Shown: in pieces, positions 55,541 through 64,000 of the stretch
Numbering within the stretch: the first letter of the stretch is position 1
How the letters are laid out: every line of letters begins with the position of its first letter
NCBI GenBank assembly: GCA_030407315.1
Contig: JALQPE010000787.1
Span: 80,112 to 144,111, forward strand
Length of the DNA: 64,000 nt
Direction of reading: 5' to 3'
From: Asparagopsis taxiformis
Taxonomy: Eukaryota > Rhodophyta > Florideophyceae > Bonnemaisoniales > Bonnemaisoniaceae
The notes under the pieces: generated by a model
The model's input: only the letters and a program-made list of their open reading frames with translations
What the model was told of the DNA's origin: nothing
Database searches by the model: none
Made by a program: the position numbers and the translations under genes

Positions 55541-55905
55541 TGATCCATGGGTATAGGACTATTCTATTCTTCTCCAGGCTTCCACCGTAGCCGCCTCCTC
55601 CGCCTCCGTTAATGGAAAGAATATCCGAACCGCACCTCAACATGTTCTTCATGTGATCCATGGGTACTGACATCTCACATGCTCTCCAGGCTTCCACCGT
55701 AGCCGCCTCCTCCGCCTCCGTTAATGGCAACAATATCCAAACTGGACCTCTACATGTTTTTCTTGTGATCCATGGGTACTGACATCTCACATGTTCTCCA
55801 GGCTTCCTCCAAAGCCGCCACCTCCACCTCCGTTAATGGAAAGAATACCCGAACCGCAGGCTTCCTCCATAGCCGCCTCCACCTCCGTTAATGGCAAAAA
55901 CATCT
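55541..55905 (-). repeat. 112-113-bp minisatellite encoding Gly-rich peptides on the minus strand
   Basis: Three anchored units (TGATCCATGGGTA at 55541, 55653 and 55766), plus a shortened fourth, each contain GGCTTCC(A/T)CC..AGCCGCC then TCCGTTAATGG. On the minus strand this reads INGGGGGGYGGSLE. The units differ by few substitutions. Confidence 0.8.
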
Positions 55906-56365
55906 CACCGGGCTGAAAACGGACGGACGACATTGGGTTCGTTCCGCTGCGTAGACGTTTAGAATCTTGTTAGAAAAAAGTAAACGAAAGAGAATGACAT
56001 CTCATCTCTGTCGCAATATGTTCCATTTTCAAGTTCTCGGGTTCCACACCCATCAAGGCCTGGATCGAACCCTCTTCGATGGATAGGACAAATAGTGGAA
56101 GGCTTTTAAGCCTGTGACCAAGCGGCTATTGATTGGTTGGAGGAAGGAAATTACAGAGGAAATTTAGCTGAGTACGGTGCTCGCGATAGCTGTTAGGTTA
56201 AAGTCAAATATGTGTTTCGATTATTTTTCGTACGAAAATGTCTTGCAAAAGACGATGCTTTGTCGTTCTCCTGGAGGGAGTCCGTTGCATTGCACTCAAT
56301 TCGAGAGCATCGTCATGAAGGAGAGGATTCTTTCTGCTTGTTAGAATCGGTTTAGAGCACATAGC
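55906..56365. other. Unassigned sequence between minisatellite and R repeat 9
   Basis: No coding signal or repeat was recognised. Confidence 0.3.
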
Positions 56366-56533
56366 TAATGCATTACTGGCCAGCCCAGAAATTGTAGAAT
56401 TTCGGGCAGCAAAAATATTGTAAAAAACCTTGATTTGGGCGGCCGATTGTGCCGTACGGCACACCCCCATTTAAAACATGTTACATGTGCATGTTTTTGA
56501 GAATAGCCCAAATTTTAATTCAAATCAGGGTGT
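56366..56533 (-). repeat. R repeat 9 (inverted, hairpin damaged)
   Basis: Matches R from the GGCCAGCC dyad to AATTCAAATCAGG. The hairpin arm is shortened to TTTAAAACATG and the loop has lost bases. GTGCCGTACGGCAC is intact. Confidence 0.85.
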
Positions 56534-56710
56534 CTAATTTGGCCACAACGGCCCCAGGCACCGGCCCACCGGCCCCGATCGGGCTACAGCTTCTGAGCAC
56601 CAACTGTAAGGCTAAATGGCGTCTGACGAAGGGTCAATTCAGGCTCAATACGCCAGGGACAGGTCTTGGTCCTGTTCCATCATGGTCCCGCCCCGCTCTC
56701 TCACGACCAA

Positions 56711-56874
56711 CCTGAAATGGACGTCCGGTGGATGTCCAGCTCGATTGCATGGCAGCCCAGAAATTCAATTTCGGGCACAATATTGCCATCGATTTGGGCG
56801 GTCGTTGTGCCGTACGGACACCCCCATCTCATGTTCACATGTGCATGGGCCCAAATTTTAATTCAAATCAGGGT
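56711..56874 (-). repeat. R repeat 10 (inverted, with small deletions)
   Basis: Recognisable over its whole length, but several short deletions remove most of the hairpin arms and one base of the 14-bp palindrome (GTGCCGTACGG remains). Confidence 0.8.
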
Positions 56875-57044
56875 CTTGGCCACACGGCCCCAGGAACCGA
56901 CCGCGCCCCGAGCGGGTCATCACTGGCTCTGTAAGCACCAACTGTAAGGCTAAATGGCGATGACGAAGGGTCAATTTCAGGCTCAATACGCAGGGACAGG
57001 TTTGTCCTGTTCCATCATGGTCCCGCCCGCTCTCTCACGACCAA

Positions 57045-57242
57045 CCTGAAATGGACGCCGGTGGATGTCCAGCTCGATTCATTGCTGGCCAGCCCAGAAA
57101 TTCTAAAATTTCGGGCACAAAAAAATATTGCAAAAAACATCGATTTGGGCGGTCGATTGTGCCGTACGGCACACCCCCATCTCAAAAACATGTTCACATG
57201 TGCATGTTTTTGAGAATAGCCCAAATTTTAATTCAAATCAGG
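57045..57242 (-). repeat. R repeat 11 (right inverted repeat of the methyltransferase unit)
   Basis: Full-length inverted R with intact hairpin and palindrome. It runs into the terminal 50 bp that mirror 50567-50627. Confidence 0.95.
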
Positions 57243-57474
57243 ACGTCTTCCGGACATAGGGGTGCTCGCGGCCTAGCTCGACAGCTGTAATTGTACCTCA
57301 TTAAATACTGTTGATGACTGCCTACCGTATACAATCTGGGCTGTTGGCGTATTCTCGGTACTTGACCTGACCTGAACGTTCATCGCAGACCGTTGTGGTT
57401 ACCGACACTATACAGCAATCTTTTTTGTATCTCGTGCAACTCAATCGTTCCATCGCTTCCGGGAAAGCTTCATT

Positions 57475-59742
57475 ATGCCGCCGCGTATTGCGAAGAAAGC
57501 TCCAAAGCCTCCGGGCCTCCAGAAAACCCGGTCAGCAGCTGCTGTATCGAGTGCCCGACAATCCCGTGCGAAGAAGCGGTCTGGGCCTACCGGCAGCATT
57601 GAACCGCGGTCCGGTAGTCGCAAGACGGACCGGCGCAGAACTGGGGATCCGCAGCGAGAAAGTGAGGAAGGAGGAACGGCGCGGAGAGAGATGGGGCTTG
57701 ACCGAGGCAAGCGTGCTCGCAGGGACAGTGAACATCATGATGATGACATGATAGTGGCTCAAAACATGTTGGAATTGCGGCAGAGTGCTATGGCAAAGGT
57801 AGTTTCTCCCGGGTTGGCAGATGCGGAGGTGCTGCAGACGGAGTCCCAGCCGGGGGTTCGCGAGACACTGGAGGCTGTGACCCCCACTGCGCCAACTATG
57901 CCGAGTACATCAGCCCCAGCAGGTAATGCAGTCAGGGACCCGAGGATAGCGGCAAGGGATGTTTTCTGAGCAACGTTCACAGGATGCCAACTATCATCGG
58001 CGGTCAGGTGGTACTGAGGGGAGAGAGCAGCCGGAGTGCGGGCCTCGTCACAACAGAGTGTCATTGGTGCCAAATATGCGCGTAACGCCCCCGCGACGTC
58101 AGGCTATTGGCGATGGAGGACATCATATTCCCGATAGCGTGGGAGATGGGGGGACGGTGAGGGCAGAGAGGTTGCATCCGCCGGAATCCATCGATTTAAT
58201 GGCGAGTCGCATCAATGCGCAGAAGAAGAAGATCGCGGAGCTGGAAAAAAAAGTGTTTAGCCAGGACATAGCAAACAAGGCGCTCACCACGGAGATGTTG
58301 CGTTGGAGGCTAAGGTGAAGACTCTGCAGGCGGAAAATGCCAGCCTTACTGCAATTGCGAGAACAGGTAGAATCAGTGATCACGGTGGCGGTAAGTCGAA
58401 AATACAGAAAGCCATTCCTGTGAAATACCTTGGAGTTCTTAGGGCGGTTGAGGAAAACCTGACAAAGTGGTGCAAGAACGAGACTATGGAGCTGGACCCT
58501 ATAGCGGAACAAACGCAGAGACGTTGGACTGGACGTACCATCGAGGTAGAGCCGGTAGAAGGGACACTTTGGAGCGAAAACGGTGTAGGATATATTGCTA
58601 CCCCTCCGGGCTATATCATCAAGAATCTGCAGTGGTATACACCTTCGTACAGGGACGAGAGTGATCTGCTGAATGACTTGGTGCGACACGTACTGCGTCA
58701 AAGTCCGTGGTGTGATGTGTTTTCCGATGAGGAGCAGCGTGTGTGCTGTCAAGAGGCTGTGGCGGGGAGCAAGGAATTGAAAGTGAAGGTGACGCAGAAA
58801 ACTGTCCGACGTGATGAGTGCACGGAAGCGTAATGCGAGGGACAGATTGTTCGGTTCGCTGGGGTACACGAAATTAATGTCTAGATGCACGATGCTGACG
58901 ACGCGAGCTGAGATGGACGAGCGAGAGGAACAAAAGCGCGAAGCGTCTGAGAAGCTTTTGAAACGGGAAAGTAACGGTGATTTGGATATGGGGAGGTGGC
59001 GAACGGCACCGTTCTCAGAGCTGCGATACAGCAAAGGCTTGGTTCCTGACAGCTTCGAAATGGAAGTGAATGGTGATGCATGGTTTAACAACGAGTAGCT
59101 GTGAATGTGCTGGACATCTTCAGGGGTTATTCGATACGACCAGAACAAGTAATGGACATAGAGACGAGCATACTAACGCTGGCGCGCCTGGATGCTTGGC
59201 TAGTGACTACTGTGGAGTGTTTGGATGAACCGAAGGGGAAAGGAGGTGCACGGCAGAAGGAGTTTACAAGGCGGTACAGTCAATATGTGGGGGTAGCTTT
59301 TCAGCAATTAGTTGGTATGGTGTGTGCATGCATGTCTTGTCTCCAAGGCTCGCAAGCAAGGGAAGAAACGGACGTTGTCGAGAGCGAACAGCGGACTAGT
59401 GCACAGTCACGGCATGTGTTTGCAAGCCGTACTGTGACGAGAGAGGCTGTTGAAGTGTGGCAAAGCGGAGAGGGGTCTGGAATTGTTCATGTCGTTGATG
59501 ATGTAAACCGCTGCTCATCACTTGTTCTAGTGTCCGAGGATTGGATTCAATCGCATATTACGTCAAACCTCGGTGCTGTAATGGATTGTGTGATTGCGCA
59601 AGGACTAATTGGCGCAGAACTTTTCGTCGTTGACCCATATGCTGGACACCTGAGTGCAAACCTGAATGTCGAAATCAATGCCCCACAGTATGGGGCATGG
59701 AGCGGCGCCATGCAGCCACTGCTGATAACGGTTTTGGCGTAA
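57475..59742 (+). pseudogene. Coiled-coil protein, element-associated, with four single-base frame breaks
   Basis: Five overlapping segments (57475-57969, 57959-58318, 58303-58833, 58811-59098, 59101-59742) alternate between two frames and read as one protein of about 740 aa. The N-terminus is basic and disordered (MPPRIAKKAPKPPG). A leucine-zipper-like coiled coil runs INAQKKKIAELEKKV and, across the second break, into LEAKVKTLQAENASL, a continuous heptad pattern, which confirms that the segments belong together. The remainder has Trp-containing motifs (WSENGVGYIATPPGY, WDVFS-like) of unknown family. It converges on the transposase-like gene 90 bp away, suggesting both belong to one transposon. 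No function is assigned. Confidence 0.5.
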
Positions 59743-59832
59743 TGGAGGATGGTTGAAATTAGTGCAGTAAATGTGACGTTGACTAGAAGTTTATCATGTA
59801 GTACATTATCAATAGAGTGCTGCGATTTAGAT

Positions 59833-62800
59833 TTATTCTTCTTCATTATCATCTGTGAATGTGTAATCAGTGTTGGTGTAGAAGCGGTTGAGATAGAAAC
59901 GGTGGTCCGACCAGTGCATTTGTTTCGTAAATGGCTTGACTGGAAAGTTACTTCGTACGATGTGCACGGTGCCAGATATAGTAGATGCAGGAATGAGGTC
60001 AAACCAAGGACCACCTGCACTGTGGGATGCAGTGTCATTGCTGTCAACGGATCCGTTGTCCGGGTCCCATGTGGACCACTTTAAACAAATGCACCCAAGT
60101 GATTTTTCCACAGCGGTTTTTGGGGCAAAGCAGGTCATATACTGAACGAAAGCGAGTTCTACAGGTTGAAACAGGTTTGGAGACTGCAGGCGTACCAGTG
60201 CCAGGACGCGCCCTACCCATATGGTTCTGTAGTCATCGGCAGTTCCGGAGATGACGACAAAGGAGTACTGCGATCTCTTTGCGGGGCCGAACGATGAAGT
60301 TGCAAAGACGCGCTGCTGCTTGTGCCTCGACACGTTTGTGGGGCGAAGCATGCCACTGTGCGGGTCAAAGTCGTCGGCATCTGGGACGTACCCTCCCATG
60401 ACGTAGGCGGACTTTACCACGGTGACGGAAATGTCCATGTCATGTATTGGAGGGCCTTCTGCCGTGGCGCGCAGTCTAGCGAGGGTGAGGAACGCTTGTG
60501 CAGCTGTGTCACCGAGTTGCTGGAATAGCGTTATGGTGCCAGACGGGAACGAGGAGTTGTGCAGCGGCAAAAGAGTGGCAGGATCGGGCTGTCCGTCGAT
60601 ATCTGCAACGAGGAGGGTTGCATCGGGCAGCAGGGAGGCAAAGTCGTGCAGTGCAACGGTGAATCCGTCGCGAACGAGTACTGCACCGTCTGTGGGCGAT
60701 ATCATGCGTGCGTTTCCCAATTGTTCGATGGGGTGTGACCAGTTGGAGTGGCCAAGGAGAATTCCATGTGGCGAATAGTCTCTTCCATGGCTGTGGAGCG
60801 CCTTCGAGAGGTTTCCTATAACTCTGTTTGAACAGAAGATGCGAGTGTTCGTAGGGGCCTGCATCAATATGTTCCAGGGCGCCATATCTCTGCAAGTCAC
60901 CGGGAAGATGGTCTAGAAGATGGAACTTGAAAGTTTTGAGACCTGTGGTGTGGAATGGGCCGAGGGTGGAGAGCATTGATTGTTTGAAATAGAAATGGAG
61001 TTTGGAGGCTTTCTAGTTCGGCGGCAGTCCAGTGCTTGATGCGACCGCGTTTCATGACCCATGCGACGAGGTCAGAGTATTGCGTGCAGATGGAAGTGAG
61101 GGGGGCTGTATCTACTTCGTCACAGCATGTGTCAATGAATGCTGCGATGAAAGGGAACACCATGTCGACATGGTGATAGTCTTTGGCTGCGAGCATGCCG
61201 CGTATGCCGTCCTCCGTGAAGGCCGTTCAAATTGGTGCCCTTCTCACCCTTGGAGAAGTCGACATGAAGACCGGTGATGTAGTAGTCGCGTTCGATAGCG
61301 GACAGAATGCTGTTTGAGCCGGCGAGGATGGATTTTTTCACCTTCTTGAAGGTGCGAGGTGTCCCGGAATGGGGCAGTGGTGGTGAGGTCTGGGGAGCTG
61401 AGGCGGTGGACAATGCACTGTTTGATGAGCTTTGAGATGCCGAGGTGGAGATTGTGCAGAGGCTCGAAGGAGAAAATGTTGTAGGGGTCTAGGGGACTGT
61501 TGGTGGGTAAAAGAGCGGTCGATTCGAGGACAGAGTGTTGTTCGAGGAGGGAGAGAGCTTCGAGCGGAGCAGTTGTATGCTCCTGAGCGCTCTCTTGGCG
61601 TGCAGAGCGTGTATCATCGAGGGAGCGGGGCTGGTGTGGCGCGCTGGATTCAAGTTGAGTGGCGGGGATGTAGCAGCGGTGGCAGGGATGTGTGGTGGTA
61701 GTGCTGTTGCGAGTGCATGAGAGCTCTTTGGCCTCTGGAAAGTCGCAGCAATAATTGGCTAGGATGGGAAAGCATTGGCGGGCAGTTGCAGTGGAGTCTG
61801 TGCAGGGGAACCCGGAAGAGAACGCGGTGGATAGGGACGAAAACACTTTTTCGAGTGCTTTATGAAGAATATCAATTTTGCGAGCGCGACTAGCAGAACT
61901 AGAGGTTGTCGGCATTTCATCACCGAACAAGGCGTTGGACGAAGGGTTAACAATGTACGGAAGATACCCGACGATGGTGAGGCCGGTACGGATGCAGTGG
62001 CGACGGAGGGGGGCGGAGAAGTTGAGCAGTGTGACGTGTATGGGTATGCGACGATTGCGGAGCTCTTGAGGCTTGTGCTGCTCTTGTCGGAGTACACTTG
62101 GAGGAGGCCGGCAAAGGAGGAAGGGTGGGATCATTTTCCTCTGCCCATACGACCTGTGGATCTTCCGAGAGCTGCACGCGCTGTCTAGTAACCTGGTGCA
62201 GCGTTTTCGCGAATTCTGTGTGTAGGGGATGAGAAAATATTGCGGTGCCGTCTGGGGCGGTCTGTGGGGAGGGGTGGAAGAGAGTATTTTGGTCGTTAGC
62301 CAGTGCTAACTGCCTGCGGAGCATGTCGACTGGGTCGCGGAGGTACAGCTGTGCCGAGTACTTACCAGTTTGTCTGGAATGATGTGGCTCTTGTAACCTT
62401 CGGTGCGGAAATGTGTTTCGACCATGGAAGCGGTAACGTGGCGACATTCTTCTACGGTGCGAACGGCGCTGTTGAACTTTTCTAGGGAGAATGCGGGGTC
62501 TTGTAGGATGGTGATGACTTCGCTCACGCGGCCAGCGCCGGCCTTGTACTCGAGGGTTGTGAGACTGGCGGCGAGGGATTGCACGAGGAGGTCTGCGCGG
62601 GAGGGGGTTGAGGTTGGTGGCAGTGAAGCGTCACAGGGTGAGTCGCTGGAGGAAGCACGACCAGATTCTGGGTCTGGGGAGCTGGGTTGCGGGGAATCAT
62701 GGTCGCCGTTTCGAGCAGGCTCATGGGTGACGGCAGGGACACGAGCGTTGTTGAAATGTTGGGGAGAGGGGTTGAAAAACGGTAGCGACACGTTCGCTCA

Positions 62801-62862
62801 TGCAGCGCGAGCGCATAAGCATCTACGCAGTAGTAGAAGCACCCTTCATACTTGCATTCCAT
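59833..62862 (-). pseudogene. Plavaka/KDZ-CACTA-like transposase, multiply frame-broken
   Basis: Reading from 62862 leftwards, coding signal continues across at least six frame changes. Landmarks in order: an N-terminal C2HC finger (C3-x4-C8, H22-x3-C26), a Pro/Ser-rich linker, ALTTLEYKAG-type helices, YSAQLYLRDPVDMLRRQLA, VYSDKSSTS (equivalent to the family's SSDKTxL block), RIPIHVTLLNF and VGYLPYIV, FPEAKELSCTRN then PCHRCYIP, FSFEPLHNLHLGISKLIKQ, and near the end TFKFHLLDHLPGDLQRYG. This order matches large eukaryotic DDE-type transposases of the Plavaka/KDZ-like group rather than hAT or mariner. The acidic triad cannot be assigned confidently. It is inactive as read because of the breaks. 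Confidence 0.55.
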
Positions 62863-63440
62863 GTCGAGTTTTGACGCAAAAGGGAGGATTGCGAGCTGAA
62901 CAGGGGAGACTGTGCCGTCCAGATGCGACCAATTTTATTTTTGTGGTGCTTTCGAGACTTGGAATGTAACGTGTTCGTAGTTTTTGGGTAGTAGTTTTGT
63001 GCTCACTCCAGCTGACATCCCAACGGTGGAATTTAACCGAGAGTTCATCATTTCCAACTGTTACATCACATTGCGTGCTGGCAACGTGTGCATGGAAGGA
63101 CGAACGACTGCCCTGGGAGATGAATTTTCAATTAATTCATTTGTAATAATAAACTTTTTTATTTCCAAACTTCGTGGAATTTGAATGTGCTTTACAGCGG
63201 ATATGCCACGGATCATGTAAGGAAAGCAAATGGATTCTCATATATATGATTATATGTTTATATTCGTTGTTCTCGATCCGGATCTCTTTGTTCGGGGAAT
63301 CAGAGACCATGGCTTGGGCCATACTCAATCTCACTGCCGGCGATGATTTCGAGTATGCACAGCAAGACTTAAGCGGACGCTGAAAGCTGTCCGGTCGACG
63401 CCGCAGGCTCCACTCCGCCCTCATCACCGACTGAGATCTT
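62863..63440. other. Region beyond the transposase start
   Basis: No supported gene. Short open frames on both strands lack family resemblance. Confidence 0.3.
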
Positions 63441-63557
63441 TGACCGCCTTTGTTTGTTTAGTGTGAAGGATGGAATGAAGTACGTGCGCGAATCTGATGA
63501 AGATTCGCGCACGTACCTTCGTTCCATCCTTTACACTAAACAAAGCAAAGGCGGTCA
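63441..63557. repeat. Foldback: 55-57-bp arms, 5-nt loop
   Basis: The left arm runs TGACCGCCTTTGTTTGTTTA...TACGTGCGCGAATCT (63441-63495). The right arm (63501-63557) is its near-perfect reverse complement with a few mismatches or indels. The loop is GATGA. Confidence 0.9.
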
Positions 63558-63624
63558 GGGAAGCGTGGAGTTTGAGTCTGACTATTTCCGTTTATGCGAT
63601 ATTTTCATTGGAAGCATGTTGACT

Positions 63625-64000
63625 CATGGTGTGTATTAAGCGGAGGATGGAAGAGAGGTACGTGAAGTTTTGAAAGTATGGTGCGAGGGAAGGTTGGTTT
63701 TGAGTCTGACTGTTGTGGTGATTCCAATGTTGTGTAGATGATGCAGGAATGTTGATGACGGAAGGTAAGTTTCACTGAGCACCAAGATTGTTGCGAAGAT
63801 ATGGACTGCTGACTTTGATTATATCATTGCAAGGTTTTTGGATCATGGTTTGTATTGGTGTAGGAGGATGAGAGGTACATTTGCGAGTTCTCAGGGTATG
63901 TAGCGAGGGAAAACGGTGGTTTCAATCTGACTGCGTTGCGATTGAAACCCGATGTGCGTAGGTGATGGAGGAATAGTGATGACGGAAGGTAAGTCACATA
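63625..64000. repeat. About 219-bp tandem repeat, at least 1.7 copies, running off the window
   Basis: Blocks starting CATGGTGTGTATT (63625) and CATGGTTTGTATT (63844) align through GTGCGAGGGAA/GTAGCGAGGGAA and end in GATGACGGAAGGTAAGT. Confidence 0.7.

Larger units (their letters stand above)
50567..57292. mobile_element. 6.7-kb inverted-repeat-bounded unit carrying a DNA methyltransferase-SET gene
   Basis: The left end reads AATTACAGCTGTCAAGCTAG then GCGAGCACCCC...TCCGG (50567-50627) and leads directly into R repeat 6. The right end, read on the minus strand from 57292, is AATTACAGCTGTCGAGCTAG then GCGAGCACCCC...TCCGG and leads into R repeat 11. The outer AATT could be part of the inverted repeat or a 4-bp target duplication; because AATT is palindromic the two cannot be separated by eye. 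Inside are R6-R7 (+), one intact gene, R8 (-), a Gly-codon minisatellite and R9-R11 (-). No transposase lies inside, so the unit may be moved by a factor encoded elsewhere. Confidence 0.65.

Noticed and set aside
44480..57242. R array considered as a CRISPR-like or satellite array
   Set aside because: R units are 200 bp with spacers of 180-300 bp of two recurring types, orientation reverses, and genes lie between them; it is neither CRISPR nor a simple satellite.
62349..62365. Possible 17-nt micro-intron GTAAGT...CAG in the transposase-like gene
   Set aside because: Removing it keeps a frame open, but a one-base frame break explains the junction better because YSAQLYLRDP spans the supposed intron. 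Neighbouring breaks are also single-base.

Overview
The window is nuclear DNA of a photosynthetic eukaryote. A nuclear glutamyl-tRNA reductase with a plastid-transit-like leader and a second gene with a bacterial/plastid-type YlxR domain point to a plastid-bearing host. Intron-poor compact genes, a SHAQKYF-class MYB and a repeat-rich second half fit a red alga, probably a multicellular one. That assignment is inference; no phylogenetic search was possible.

Region 1 (1-31.6 kb) is host gene space, densely packed on both strands. In order: a Gln-rich GLTSCR1/BICRA-like chromatin protein (5' end outside the window), hemA, a YlxR protein, a sororin-like protein, a MYB with an SCA7-like zinc motif, an RWDD1/DFRP2-like protein divergent from phosphatidylinositol synthase, an LSm10-like Sm protein (two short introns) convergent with URB1/Npa1, and then three membrane-anchored S1 (trypsin-fold) proteases surrounding a TPR protein.

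Region 2 (32.7-42.5 kb) is transitional. It holds three tRNA genes (Ala-AGC, Ala-CGC, Gln-CTG), a truncated Ty1/copia remnant, and two roughly 2-kb direct repeats carrying the start of an unrecognised repeat-encoded protein.

Region 3 (42.5-57.3 kb) is built on a repeat called R here. R is about 205 bp and contains a 13-bp-arm hairpin and a perfect 14-bp palindrome. Seven copies point right (44.15-51.33 kb) and four point left (55.08-57.24 kb). Between them lie (i) a broken reading frame joining a ParB-like domain to a 2OG-Fe(II)-dioxygenase-like domain (46.4-50.3 kb), and (ii) an intact 1065-aa protein fusing a beta-class DNA amino-methyltransferase (DPPY) to a C-terminal SET domain (51.6-54.8 kb). 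The second gene sits in a ~6.7-kb unit with matching inverted ends (AATTACAGCTGTC).

Region 4 (57.5-64 kb) holds two convergent, frame-broken genes. One is a coiled-coil protein; the other is a C2HC-finger transposase resembling the Plavaka/KDZ-CACTA group. A 55-bp-arm foldback and ~219-bp tandem repeats follow.

The most interesting hypothesis is that region 3 is a mobile system carrying its own chromatin/DNA writer (DNA methylase-SET) and a candidate DNA-modification oxygenase coupled to a ParB-like domain, next to a transposase whose fungal relatives are associated with TET/JBP oxygenases.
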